A stretch of 8,063 bases of DNA from a bacterium (GCA_020050895.1 JAGVJW010000100.1:1-8063); one strand, 5' to 3'; numbered from the stretch's first letter, positions 1 to 7,292 are shown. Numbers and translations are program-made. The notes: generated from the letters alone by a model not told the origin.

Positions 1-1941
1 AAGGATGAATTCTTCCCAGAGGATCCTGCTATGCAACTGGACAGCGGCACTGTGTCGTGGACGGACACCAACGTAGAGGTTGGCATCTCGTACGAATACC
101 GCTTGCTGAGGGACATGTGGCAGGTTGTTGGAACCGACTCGACAACACAACAACCGATTTACCTTCACCGTTGGGCTTTTGGATACATCAACAGTGGAAT
201 TAAGGTGCCGCCAGCGCCGAGAAGAAGAGTGCTATTGCTGGTAGACACAACGATGATAGTACCATTGTCTCAAGAAATTGCAACATGGGAAGAAGATCTC
301 ATCAATGAAGGCTGGCAGGTTACAATTCGCTCCGTTGAGCGTGCTGAGCAGTTCAACTCTGCTGCCGTTGTACGCACACGAAAAATTATTCGCGATGAAA
401 TTGTTGCAGGCAAACGTGATCTTGACGCCATCTTCCTCGTTGGACGTGTACCAGTTCCATATTCAGGCGACATCAATCCCGACGGCCATGAAAATCACCT
501 GGGCGCGTGGCCTGCCGATGGCACCTACGGAGATGATGCTGGCTATTATACCGATGCAAGTGTGTCGAGAATAAATGCATCGCGACCATCGAATGAAAAT
601 CTCCCTGGTGATGGCAAGTTCGACCAAAGTCAGTTCTCCTCGCTCGTACGCACTCCAGTTGGGAGGGTAGATCTTTTTAACATGCCGGACTTTGCAAAAT
701 CAGAGGTTGAATTACTTAAAAATTATTTTAAAAAAGACCACGATTTTCGTACTGCGCAGTTTCCAGTGCTTATCAACGGAATAGTCGACGATAATTTTCA
801 AGGGTATCAGGAGGGTTTTTCAACGTCGGCATGGCGAGGATTTTCAGCCTTCGGTACGGACACAAGCGTAAGCTCTGGAGACTGGTTTGGATCGCTTGCA
901 GGACCGGCGACGTACTTGTTTGCGCACGGTTGCGGCGGCGGAACCGACACGTCTGCTGGTGGTATCGGTACCACAAGCAACATGGCATCGAATCCAGTGT
1001 ATGCCATACACACACATTTGTTCGGAAGCTATTTTGGCGATTACGATACTATGAACAACTTCTTACGTTCGCCCCTTGCATCATCACCACGCGCACTCAC
1101 ATGCGCTTGGGTGGGACGTCCGGCATGGTATATCCACCACATGGCTCTTGGCGAAACCATTGGTTATTCAACTAGAATTGTACAGAATAACGTGTCAAAT
1201 TCTGGCGGACAGATCGGTACATACGTCCCCAACGTATACTTCAACGGTACTCAGGCGCAGGTTGTCAATTTTGGCGACAGAGGAGTTCACATTGCATTGA
1301 TGGGCGATCCAACGCTCCGAGCAATTATGAAGCCTGTGGCATCTGTGGAACAGCTCACAGCTACAGCTGAGTATCCAAACAAGATCAACTTGTCGTGGCT
1401 TCGTCCTGCAGGCGACGTAGATGCTTATCAGGTCTTTCGTCGCACCGATCCTAAGGAACAATTTGTGCTATTAACGCAGCAACCGATTACTGCTACATCG
1501 TTCAGAGATTCGCTGGTGAATCAGGGAACGGTTGAGTACCGCATCAACGCATGCGCATTGCGTTCGACGGCTAGCGGTACGTATTACGATTTGGGAAGGG
1601 GCATAACAACGACAATCATTACAACAGGTATCGACGACGCTAACAATGCCGATGGTTCTGCCGATGGCACCTCTGGTTCGCACTCGGGAATTCTTTCCAT
1701 TGCTCCAAATCCGGCAGTGACTACTGCAACCTTAACGCTGTTTCTGGGTGAATCTTCAGACGTCGGCATGAGAGTGCTCGATATCTCGGGTGCTGAGATG
1801 TTTGCTACGCATTTCGTTAACCTTTCGGCGGGAAGGCAGTACATCGTGTTGGATGCAACGCATTTTACACCCGGTGTATACACTGTGTTAGCGCAAACAT
1901 CATCGGGCACGTTCACAAAAAAGGTGGTAGTTGTCCGATAA
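1..1941 (+). CDS. Secreted gingipain-like (C25-fold) protein with FN3 module and type IX sorting domain, 5' partial
   Basis: The frame is open from base 1, so the true start lies outside the window; residues here are counted from the Met at 31. Residues 1-30 resemble the end of an FN3-like module (WTDTNVEVGISYEYR). Residues 64-435 look like the peptidase C25 (gingipain) fold: a VLLLVD strand, LDAIFLVGRVPVP (131-143), the FAHG motif with the expected catalytic His299, LFGSYFGDYD (330-339) and the family-typical closing motif MGDPTLR (424-430). Aligned by eye with the gingipain CVNGD motif, the nucleophile position is Ser333, so it may not be an active cysteine protease. Residues 437-530 form an FN3-like domain and 535-552 an Asp/Gly/Ser linker. 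Residues 553-636 are a Por/type IX C-terminal sorting domain (APNP, GVYTV, basic KKVVVVR end), implying export across the outer membrane and surface attachment or release. No terminator fits before the convergent permease gene 9 bases away. The fold assignment is good; the substrate is unknown. Confidence 0.85.
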   Translation, partial: KDEFFPEDPAMQLDSGTVSWTDTNVEVGISYEYRLLRDMWQVVGTDSTTQQPIYLHRWAFGYINSGIKVPPAPRRRVLLLVDTTMIVPLSQEIATWEEDLINEGWQVTIRSVERAEQFNSAAVVRTRKIIRDEIVAGKRDLDAIFLVGRVPVPYSGDINPDGHENHLGAWPADGTYGDDAGYYTDASVSRINASRPSNENLPGDGKFDQSQFSSLVRTPVGRVDLFNMPDFAKSEVELLKNYFKKDHDFRTAQFPVLINGIVDDNFQGYQEGFSTSAWRGFSAFGTDTSVSSGDWFGSLAGPATYLFAHGCGGGTDTSAGGIGTTSNMASNPVYAIHTHLFGSYFGDYDTMNNFLRSPLASSPRALTCAWVGRPAWYIHHMALGETIGYSTRIVQNNVSNSGGQIGTYVPNVYFNGTQAQVVNFGDRGVHIALMGDPTLRAIMKPVASVEQLTATAEYPNKINLSWLRPAGDVDAYQVFRRTDPKEQFVLLTQQPITATSFRDSLVNQGTVEYRINACALRSTASGTYYDLGRGITTTIITTGIDDANNADGSADGTSGSHSGILSIAPNPAVTTATLTLFLGESSDVGMRVLDISGAEMFATHFVNLSAGRQYIVLDATHFTPGVYTVLAQTSSGTFTKKVVVVR

Positions 1942-1950
1942 TAAATATGG

Positions 1951-3360
1951 TTATTTTCTGCGCTTCCAGAAGTAATAGACAGGCAGACCGAGTGCCACGA
2001 TCATCAATCCCGGCCATGTATAGTTTGGTTTTGCTACAAGCAGGACAATACAAATTGTAACAGCCAGGATGATGTATAACAACGGCAACCATGGATAGCC
2101 GAACGCCCTGTATGGTCGGTCCGCATGGGGTTTCGTTATCCTCAATCTGAAAATACCGCCGATTGTAAGCGCATAAAAGATTAGCACGGCAAAGACAACA
2201 TAATCCAGCAAATCGCTGTAACTGCCGCTGAGGCATAGCGCAGATGCCCATGCGGCCTGAATCCAAAGTCCCTTGCCGGGAACATCATTTTTATTAAGAT
2301 CGCCAGCCCCCTTGAAAAACAATTTGTCGCGCGACATAGCCCAGTAAGCTCGTGCGCCCGAAAGGATAAGTCCATTATTACAACCGAATGTACTTATCAT
2401 AATCAGGACGGCCATGATAACCGCTCCAGCACCGCCAAACAGCACTTCGGCTGCTGCAGTACCAACACGATCGTTGGTAACATTGGATATTCCCCGTTCT
2501 ATAACAGTTGCCCCATCGGAGACGCCATGTACTGGCAGCAGCGCCATATACGAAACGTTTACAGCAAGGTACAAAACGGTAACAATGATAACGCCGAATG
2601 CAAGACCTCTGGGTATTGTCTTGTGGGGTTCCTTTACTTCACCGGCAATGAACGTTATGTTATTCCACGCATCGCTGGAAAAAACTGATCCAACCATTGC
2701 TGCCACGAATGCCGTGAGAACAAACGATGCAGAGTTGAATGACTGAACGTTGACCGTAAATGACGTACTTCCCCATCCAACAACAATGCCAATAATGGCA
2801 AGAGCTACAACGGCAACAACCTTGGTGGATGTGAAGATGTTCTGAATAAACCTGCCAAGCCGGACTCCCCGTGCATTTAAAGCGGTGAGGAGAAGGATGC
2901 TAAGAATTGCAAGTATATGAGCGGCGGTAACATGCCAGGTGCCAAGTGCCGGGTGCCAGGTGCCAAGTGCCGGGTGCCATGTAAAGATGATGTTTTTGTC
3001 GGAGAAAAATGGGATTAGCACGGAAGTAAACTTTGCAAATGCCATTGCAACCGCGGCAATTGTGCCTGTTTGAATAACTGCAAACAGCGTCCACCCATAT
3101 AGAAATCCCGGCAGAGGTCCGAATGCCTCACGCAGGTACACGTACTGTCCACCTGCATGAGGCATCATACCTGCCAGTTCGCCGTACGACAGGGCAGCGA
3201 TTAGCGTAAGAACACCAGTAACTACCCACACCATCAAGAGCAGGAATGGCGACTCCACGTTGCGTGCAATGTCGGCGCTCACGATGAAGATTCCGGATCC
3301 AATCATTGATCCGGCAACAATCATCGTAGCATCGAACGTGCCGAGTGAGCGCTTAAACAT
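1951..3360 (-). CDS. LAT-like APC-family amino-acid permease
   Basis: Inner-membrane amino-acid transporter of the APC superfamily, 469 residues and about 12 hydrophobic segments. The TM1 unwound-helix signature GSMIGSGIF is at 17-25, and the TM6 region at 228-252 carries DAWNN followed by IAGEVKEPHKTIP. This pattern is typical of LAT/SteT-like exchangers and permeases rather than the CAT type encoded next door. The short N-terminus before TM1 supports this Met. The start shares one base with the stop of the upstream permease (TGATG) and has no Shine-Dalgarno sequence, so translation is probably coupled. Oddity: residues 127-143 (TWHPALG twice plus TWH) are encoded by a heptanucleotide repeat. 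They sit between TM3 and TM4, in a loop predicted to face the periplasm, and make the protein somewhat longer than I would expect for the family. The substrate cannot be read from sequence; neutral amino acids are the likeliest by family. Confidence 0.92.
   Translation of the reverse strand: MFKRSLGTFDATMIVAGSMIGSGIFIVSADIARNVESPFLLLMVWVVTGVLTLIAALSYGELAGMMPHAGGQYVYLREAFGPLPGFLYGWTLFAVIQTGTIAAVAMAFAKFTSVLIPFFSDKNIIFTWHPALGTWHPALGTWHVTAAHILAILSILLLTALNARGVRLGRFIQNIFTSTKVVAVVALAIIGIVVGWGSTSFTVNVQSFNSASFVLTAFVAAMVGSVFSSDAWNNITFIAGEVKEPHKTIPRGLAFGVIIVTVLYLAVNVSYMALLPVHGVSDGATVIERGISNVTNDRVGTAAAEVLFGGAGAVIMAVLIMISTFGCNNGLILSGARAYWAMSRDKLFFKGAGDLNKNDVPGKGLWIQAAWASALCLSGSYSDLLDYVVFAVLIFYALTIGGIFRLRITKPHADRPYRAFGYPWLPLLYIILAVTICIVLLVAKPNYTWPGLMIVALGLPVYYFWKRRK
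2932..2980. repeat. Heptanucleotide tandem repeat (GTGCCNN, seven units) inside the LAT-like permease gene
   Basis: Seven consecutive 7-mers: ATGCCAG, GTGCCAA, GTGCCGG, GTGCCAG, GTGCCAA, GTGCCGG, GTGCCAT. Three different 7-mers make a 21-base higher-order unit, present at 2939-2959 and 2960-2980 with one difference. Because 21 is a multiple of three, each higher-order unit adds seven residues (TWHPALG in the gene's frame) without breaking the reading frame. Short 7-base repeats of this kind are usually intergenic. Confidence 0.95.
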
Positions 3361-4832
3361 CAGGCAGCGTGGCGCTTACGAATAATTGAATTGCGAACTG
3401 AATACCCCCAGTAAATAATCATTCCAACAACCAACCATCCACCAAAACGCAACATGTGCTGGTAACCATGAACGGGGTCGAGAAAAAGTGAAATGAGGAG
3501 GACTCCGCAAGTAACAATTCCTGCAAGAGGTACAAATGGAACCCACGGAGTTTTAAAGGGGCGAACCCGCTTCGGATCTTTTTTCCGGAGAATCAATACT
3601 GCAAGGCAGACAACAATAAATGCAAACAACGTTCCCACCGACGTCATTTCCCCAACGAGCGATATCGGCGCTATTCCAGCAAACAGCGACACGAGCAGAC
3701 AGAAAAGAATATTCGACTTCCACGGCGTTCTGAATTTTTTGTGTGTGTCGCTAAAAATCTTGGGCAGCAATCCATCCTTGCTCATGGAGTAAAACACGCG
3801 GCTTTGTCCGAGCAACATCACAAGGATAACGGACGAGTATCCTGCAATGATTGCAAGATTAATTGCAGGTTTAAGCCAGGTATAAGGCGTAATGGCAATT
3901 GCAACAGCAACAGGTGCGGCAGCTCCCTTAAATGAAGTATATGGAACCATTCCCACCATCACGTAAGAAAACAAAACATATAACAACGTACAGATCGCAA
4001 GGGAACCTAGAATGCCAATCGGCATATCTCTCTGCGGATTTTTCGCTTCCTGCGCTGCAGTCGAGACAGCATCGAATCCGATAAATGCAAAAAACACGAC
4101 GCCGGCAGCTTTTAAAATTCCAGAAACACCGAAGTGTCCAAAGTCGCCCGTATTAGCCGGAATCAGTGGGTTAAAATTATCTGCGTTGATATACATAAAC
4201 CCAAGTCCGATAAAAATCACCACCACTGCCAGCTTAAGGAATACGATAACTCCATTGGCGCGGGCACTTTCCTGGATGCCGATAATTAGCAACGTCGATA
4301 CAGCAAAGACAATAAACATTGCCGGCACATTTACAATACCCGTAACAACATCGCCATTAGCCATCGTCACCTGCTGCCACGGAGAGGCAGTCATCCACGC
4401 AGGAAGATAAATCTGAAAATATTCCAGAAATTTAATAAAGTATGCCGACCATGAGATTGCCACCGTCGAAGCGCCCACGGCATACTCAAGCACAAGGTCC
4501 CAACCGATGATCCATGCGAAAAGTTCGCCCATCGTAGCATAAGCGTAGGTGTAAGCACTGCCTGCAACAGGAATCATCGAGGCAAACTCGGCATAACACA
4601 GGCCCGCAAATGCACAACTGACAGCAGCAACGATAAACGACAGCGAGACAGCCGGTCCTGCATGCTCTGCAGCGGCAATACCCGTTAGCGAAAACAATCC
4701 GGCTCCGATGATGGCGCCGATCCCCAACGCCACAAGATTCCACGGACCCAGAGTCCGCTTAAGTTCATTCGAAGACAGCGCTTCCTCCTGAAGCGCAGTA
4801 ATATCCTTCCGAAACTTCAATTCAAAAGCCAT
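3360..4832 (-). CDS. CAT-type APC-family amino-acid permease
   Basis: Inner-membrane amino-acid permease, 490 residues, in the bacterial branch related to cationic amino-acid transporters (YfnA and GkApcT-like). The N-terminal region before TM1 ends in LKRTLGPWNLVALGIGA. The TM1 substrate-binding motif GAIIGAGLF is at 39-47, PVAGSAYTYAY in the TM3 region at 88-98, FIGFDAV then EAKNPQRDMP in TM6 and the following loop at 250-271, and GQSRVFYSMSKDGLLP at 342-357. All are hallmark CAT-branch motifs, and length is normal. A purine-rich AAGGGGAG lies 8 bases before the ATG, one of the few good ribosome sites in the window. It lies 48 bases after the DUF2007 gene and overlaps the next permease by one base, so the three probably form one transcript. 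Despite the family name, many bacterial members carry neutral or branched-chain amino acids, so the substrate is left open. Confidence 0.95.
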   Translation of the reverse strand: MAFELKFRKDITALQEEALSSNELKRTLGPWNLVALGIGAIIGAGLFSLTGIAAAEHAGPAVSLSFIVAAVSCAFAGLCYAEFASMIPVAGSAYTYAYATMGELFAWIIGWDLVLEYAVGASTVAISWSAYFIKFLEYFQIYLPAWMTASPWQQVTMANGDVVTGIVNVPAMFIVFAVSTLLIIGIQESARANGVIVFLKLAVVVIFIGLGFMYINADNFNPLIPANTGDFGHFGVSGILKAAGVVFFAFIGFDAVSTAAQEAKNPQRDMPIGILGSLAICTLLYVLFSYVMVGMVPYTSFKGAAAPVAVAIAITPYTWLKPAINLAIIAGYSSVILVMLLGQSRVFYSMSKDGLLPKIFSDTHKKFRTPWKSNILFCLLVSLFAGIAPISLVGEMTSVGTLFAFIVVCLAVLILRKKDPKRVRPFKTPWVPFVPLAGIVTCGVLLISLFLDPVHGYQHMLRFGGWLVVGMIIYWGYSVRNSIIRKRHAA

Positions 4833-4840
4833 TCAATTGA

Positions 4841-4848
4841 CTCCCCTT
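4841..4848 (-). promoter_or_regulatory. Ribosome-binding site of the CAT-type permease
   Basis: On the minus strand AAGGGGAG precedes the ATG at 4832 with an 8-base spacer. It supports that start. It stands out because the starts at 3360, 5099, 5174 and 7218 have no comparable purine-rich site. Confidence 0.65.
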
Positions 4849-4880
4849 GATGATGATTTCCGGCAAAGCGTCAAAGATAT

Positions 4881-5099
4881 TCATTCTAAGGGGGCATTCA
4901 ACACCGTAAGAGCACGCTCCAGATCTTGCTCCCTGACGCGCACTTTCACGCCCCCTACCGAATACACCGAGCCCGGCAACATATTTACAATCTCCTCATC
5001 GGCCACAATAGCTTCAATATCGTGCGCGATAAGAAGGCCTTGAAGCAATCGTGCCTCAAACCCCGTCTCGAACGTTGCGATAGTCAGCCACTCAGCCAC
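4881..5099 (-). CDS. Small DUF2007-type protein (putative signal-transducing protein family)
   Basis: With a GTG start at 5099 the product is 72 residues, the usual size for DUF2007 (PF09413), a compact cytoplasmic alpha/beta domain distantly resembling the PII fold. Family features visible are WLTIATF at 4-10, then EARLLQGLLIAHDIEAIVADEE at about 15-36, and GGVKVRVREQDLERAL at 49-64. The frame stays open to an ATG at 5186, but that would add 29 unrelated residues and overlap the divergent peroxiredoxin start by 13 bases, so I prefer GTG even though no Shine-Dalgarno sequence is visible. It is first in an apparent leftward operon with two amino-acid permeases. A role in sensing or regulating the transporters is conceivable from position alone, but the family's biochemical function is not established. 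Family call fairly sure, start less so. Confidence 0.8.
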   Translation of the reverse strand: MAEWLTIATFETGFEARLLQGLLIAHDIEAIVADEEIVNMLPGSVYSVGGVKVRVREQDLERALTVLNAPLE

Positions 5100-5137
5100 A
5101 GCAGTATGGGAAAAGGTATTTGGTAAATTGATTGTTA

Positions 5138-5169
5138 CAAATAAACAACATCTCACATTTTCAGAACAA
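5138..5169 (-). promoter_or_regulatory. Possible Bacteroidota-type promoter for the DUF2007-permease operon
   Basis: On the minus strand TTG (5167-5169) is followed after 21 bases by TTTATTTG (5138-5145). This is one mismatch from the Bacteroidota -7 box TAnnTTTG, at a spacing within the range known for the -33 TTG element. Transcription would start about 30 bases before the GTG at 5099. The pattern is short and AT-rich, so a chance match is possible. No equally good element was found for the divergent peroxiredoxin, whose promoter must lie in the same roughly 75-base gap. Confidence 0.3.
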
Positions 5170-5173
5170 TAAT

Positions 5174-5650
5174 ATGGCACTTTCATCCGGAACTCTCGCC
5201 CCAGACTTTACGCTATACAATCAGAATAAGGAGCCAATTTCCTTATCGGCCTTTAAGGGGAAGAATGTAATCCTTGTTTTCTACCCGGCAGCTTTCAGCG
5301 GTGTTTGCGATGCAGAGGTGTGCGCGTTTCAAAATGCGCTCAGCAGATTAAACGACGCAGATGCAGACGTCATAGGCATTTCTCCCGACACACCCTTCAG
5401 CAACCGGATGTTCAGGGAAATCAACAAACTCAATTTCCCACTGCTGTCGGATTTGAACCTGGATACTATAAAAGCTTACGATATTGCACACGAAAACTTT
5501 GCCGGAATTCCGGGCTTCACACGATGTAAGCGAGCTACATTCATCCTCGACCGCGACGGCATTATCCGATACGTGAACGTTACACCTTCTCCCGGAGTCG
5601 AACCCAACTACGAAGAGATATTCGCTGCCGCAGAAGCTGTGGAAGCGTAG
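5174..5650 (+). CDS. Thioredoxin-fold peroxiredoxin (AhpC/TSA superfamily, AhpE/BCP-like)
   Basis: Cytoplasmic thiol peroxidase that reduces hydrogen peroxide or organic hydroperoxides; no signal peptide, 158 residues. The start at 5174 gives the usual N-terminus (GTLAPDFTLYNQ). An in-frame ATG at 5132 would add 14 residues unlike the family. The active site is FYPAAFSGVC, fitting PxxxSxxC with Pro38, Ser42 (the alternative to Thr) and peroxidatic Cys45. The expected conserved Arg lies at 117 or 120, in FTRCKRATFILDRDG. Overall the sequence resembles the AhpE-like 1-Cys group, but Cys50 follows Cys45 by five positions, the same CxxxxC spacing as the atypical 2-Cys BCP/PrxQ enzymes. A third cysteine is at 118. 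The gene appears monocistronic, divergent from DUF2007, with a strong hairpin 60 bases after the stop. The reductant (thioredoxin, glutaredoxin or mycothiol-like) is not visible. Confidence 0.93.
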   Translation: MALSSGTLAPDFTLYNQNKEPISLSAFKGKNVILVFYPAAFSGVCDAEVCAFQNALSRLNDADADVIGISPDTPFSNRMFREINKLNFPLLSDLNLDTIKAYDIAHENFAGIPGFTRCKRATFILDRDGIIRYVNVTPSPGVEPNYEEIFAAAEAVEA

Positions 5651-5681
5651 GTGCTGGTTGTTGAATGGGGACAATCGTGAC

Positions 5682-5703
5682 AATGTGCATATAAATGTGC
5701 ATA
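5682..5703. repeat. 10-bp direct repeat, AATGTGCATA twice
   Basis: AATGTGCATA occurs at 5682-5691 and 5694-5703, a 12-base period, in the gap after the peroxiredoxin. It is exact but short. It could be a paired binding site or chance. Confidence 0.5.
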
Positions 5704-5710
5704 ACCTTCA

Positions 5711-5742
5711 TGATGCCGGGTATCAAGAGATACCCGGCATCA
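5711..5742. terminator. Perfect 14-bp hairpin between convergent genes, probable bidirectional terminator
   Basis: TGATGCCGGGTATC (5711-5724) pairs perfectly with GATACCCGGCATCA (5729-5742) around an AAGA tetraloop. It lies 60 bases after the peroxiredoxin stop and 112 bases after the stop of the convergent barrel gene, the right place to end both transcripts. Neither side has a T-tract, so it is not a textbook intrinsic terminator. It may terminate weakly, protect 3' ends, or be a protein-binding palindrome. Confidence 0.6.
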
Positions 5743-5757
5743 CCTCAAATTGGGGGA

Positions 5758-5771
5758 GAAAACATGTTTTC
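5758..5771. repeat. 14-bp perfect palindrome GAAAACATGTTTTC
   Basis: The sequence is its own reverse complement and lies 15 bases past the 5711-5742 hairpin in the same gap. Such an uninterrupted AT-rich palindrome suits a dimeric DNA-binding protein better than an RNA hairpin, as it has no loop. It is not at a promoter position for either neighbour. Confidence 0.4.
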
Positions 5772-5853
5772 ACACACAAAAATTCACCAAGAACCAGCTT
5801 TGATTTGAGTGCCTAAAACCATGACATCGCAATCACCCACAGAAATACCTGAG

Positions 5854-7218
5854 CTAAATGCGGAAGAGTGCTGCAAAAAGTATTCTGTTTTCTGTTTTCA
5901 CCAAATCAGGTCTCCAATCTGGAGGTAATGAAGTCCACTGAAACCCTGATGGAGAAGTAACTCCACCTGGTCCCGCGAAGTAGGGAACACTTGCCTCACG
6001 ATGTACATATTCAAGCCTGAATTCTACTATCTGATCGGGCATCCAACTAATATTCGTTGATACATCCCATCCTTCAAACTGATCACCTGGTCTTGCACTG
6101 AAAGGATATGCTCCCTCTGTTCCTGTTGGACTGGCTGGATTAGGCAATGGACTAGCTTGTCCGGTTGGATATAGAACTAAGTAACGACCTGGATTTTTCA
6201 TCATCCCGCCTCCAACAGTCCATGCAAATTTGTTTTTTGCAAACCATATTCGATTATAAAACATCACGCTGGTAAAGTACTGGGCAGGTCCCTGAAGAGA
6301 ATCTCCATCAGTGAAACCATTAACACCTCCTCCTTTTTCAAAACCAATATCGCCGGTCAAGGAAAAGGCCATGCGACTCACTCCTTTAGAATCGGGTTCA
6401 TTGTAGTATTTGAACAAGACGCTGTTATCTGAATGAAAACGTACCCTTTCAGGCACACCGCCAGCATCTGTTCCTATATAATCATTGGTTAAAAACTTGA
6501 AGTTGTTGTTCATCCATGTAATGTTAGCTCCCAACCCCGGCATTGAATTAAACTTGCCATAACTCTGCCAGCCGTTAATGATCCAGGGTTCAATTTTCAG
6601 ATTCTTATTCACAAAAATTTGAATACGAAGACCGTTAAAAAACCAAGGCGTATTATCGGAAGTAAATGAAGCCTGGTACTCCCAGTTTTCCGATTGGTAA
6701 TACGAGTTCAGTCCGATGTACGATAGAAACAATCCGAAATCGACATTAATACCGTGCAAGGCATCAAAATGATATCCAACGTATGCTTCACTCAGATAAC
6801 GATACACATCTGCTAATTGATATTGCCCGCGGTAAACGCTATAATCGTTGCGTGGAACAACGATGGAGCGCATACCAAACTGCGTCATAATCCGAGCTCT
6901 TGCACCCTTATAATTAAAATCGCCTCCAAAATGCAGCGCTTGCAATTGAAGCTCATTATTGCGAGCCAATGCAGTCGAACCCACTACCGTATTATCGATG
7001 GGATTGTTGAACGAATACGTGTAGTTGACATCCATCATGACGCTTGGTGTAAAGAATTGCATGTCCTTAAATAGCGATGAATCTCTTCGGTCGCTTCCAT
7101 TATGCCATGTCTGATCAATTACTTCAGGGGGCTCACCAGCCCGCCCTGTACTATCGTCATGTGCAAGTGACGTCATTCCGCTTGCAACGAGGGCTACACA
7201 CAGCACTACAACTTTCAT
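5854..7218 (-). CDS. Outer-membrane beta-barrel protein, BBP2 (OmpL-like porin) type
   Basis: A 454-residue protein with a short signal peptide: Lys2, hydrophobic core 3-15 and a probable cleavage site after Ser-Leu-Ala at 19. The mature part alternates polar and hydrophobic residues and is rich in aromatics and Asn/Gly, as in barrels. It carries the pattern I associate with the BBP2 family (PF07642): YTYSFNNP at 66-73 near the first strand, then SYIGLNSYYQSENWEY at about 166-181 followed by TPWFFNGLRI at 190-199. Family length is normal. The C-terminus (ENRILFAALFRI) looks like a final strand, though the last residue is Ile rather than Phe. It probably forms a diffusion channel for small solutes; the substrate is unknown. 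It is a lone gene, with no SusD, TonB or transporter partner beside it, convergent to the peroxiredoxin. The start has no Shine-Dalgarno sequence and is preceded by an AT-rich stretch. Confidence 0.85.
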   Translation of the reverse strand: MKVVVLCVALVASGMTSLAHDDSTGRAGEPPEVIDQTWHNGSDRRDSSLFKDMQFFTPSVMMDVNYTYSFNNPIDNTVVGSTALARNNELQLQALHFGGDFNYKGARARIMTQFGMRSIVVPRNDYSVYRGQYQLADVYRYLSEAYVGYHFDALHGINVDFGLFLSYIGLNSYYQSENWEYQASFTSDNTPWFFNGLRIQIFVNKNLKIEPWIINGWQSYGKFNSMPGLGANITWMNNNFKFLTNDYIGTDAGGVPERVRFHSDNSVLFKYYNEPDSKGVSRMAFSLTGDIGFEKGGGVNGFTDGDSLQGPAQYFTSVMFYNRIWFAKNKFAWTVGGGMMKNPGRYLVLYPTGQASPLPNPASPTGTEGAYPFSARPGDQFEGWDVSTNISWMPDQIVEFRLEYVHREASVPYFAGPGGVTSPSGFQWTSLPPDWRPDLVKTENRILFAALFRI

Positions 7219-7286
7219 ACTTGTTTTAATCGTTAAAGAGATGTGGATGATGCAGAAACCTTGCTTAAAGGGGCGAGAGCAATAAA

Positions 7287-7292
7287 ATTATA
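7287..7292 (-). promoter_or_regulatory. Possible -10 box of the barrel-protein gene
   Basis: A perfect TATAAT on the minus strand, 68 bases before the ATG at 7218, within TTTGTATAATTTTATTG. No good -35 hexamer lies 16-18 bases upstream. The overlapping TAATTTTA is one mismatch from the Bacteroidota TAnnTTTG box. The position is sensible but the region is AT-rich, so this is tentative. Confidence 0.3.

Noticed and set aside
2900..3094. Minus-strand 64-residue frame containing the heptamer repeat (APGTWHL repeats)
   Set aside because: It is a shifted frame inside the LAT-like permease, whose own frame has clear family motifs on both sides of the repeat.
5132..5173. Earlier ATG for the peroxiredoxin
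   Set aside because: The 14 added residues (rich in Asn and Ile) are unlike peroxiredoxin N-termini, while the Met at 5174 gives the usual family start.
5100..5186. ATG start at 5186 for the DUF2007 protein
   Set aside because: It would add 29 non-family residues and overlap the divergent peroxiredoxin start; the GTG at 5099 gives the normal family length.
5821..5928. Plus-strand 36-residue frame starting MTSQSPTEIPELN
   Set aside because: Looks protein-like at its start but runs into the antisense of the barrel gene's C-terminus, which is well supported, and has no ribosome site.
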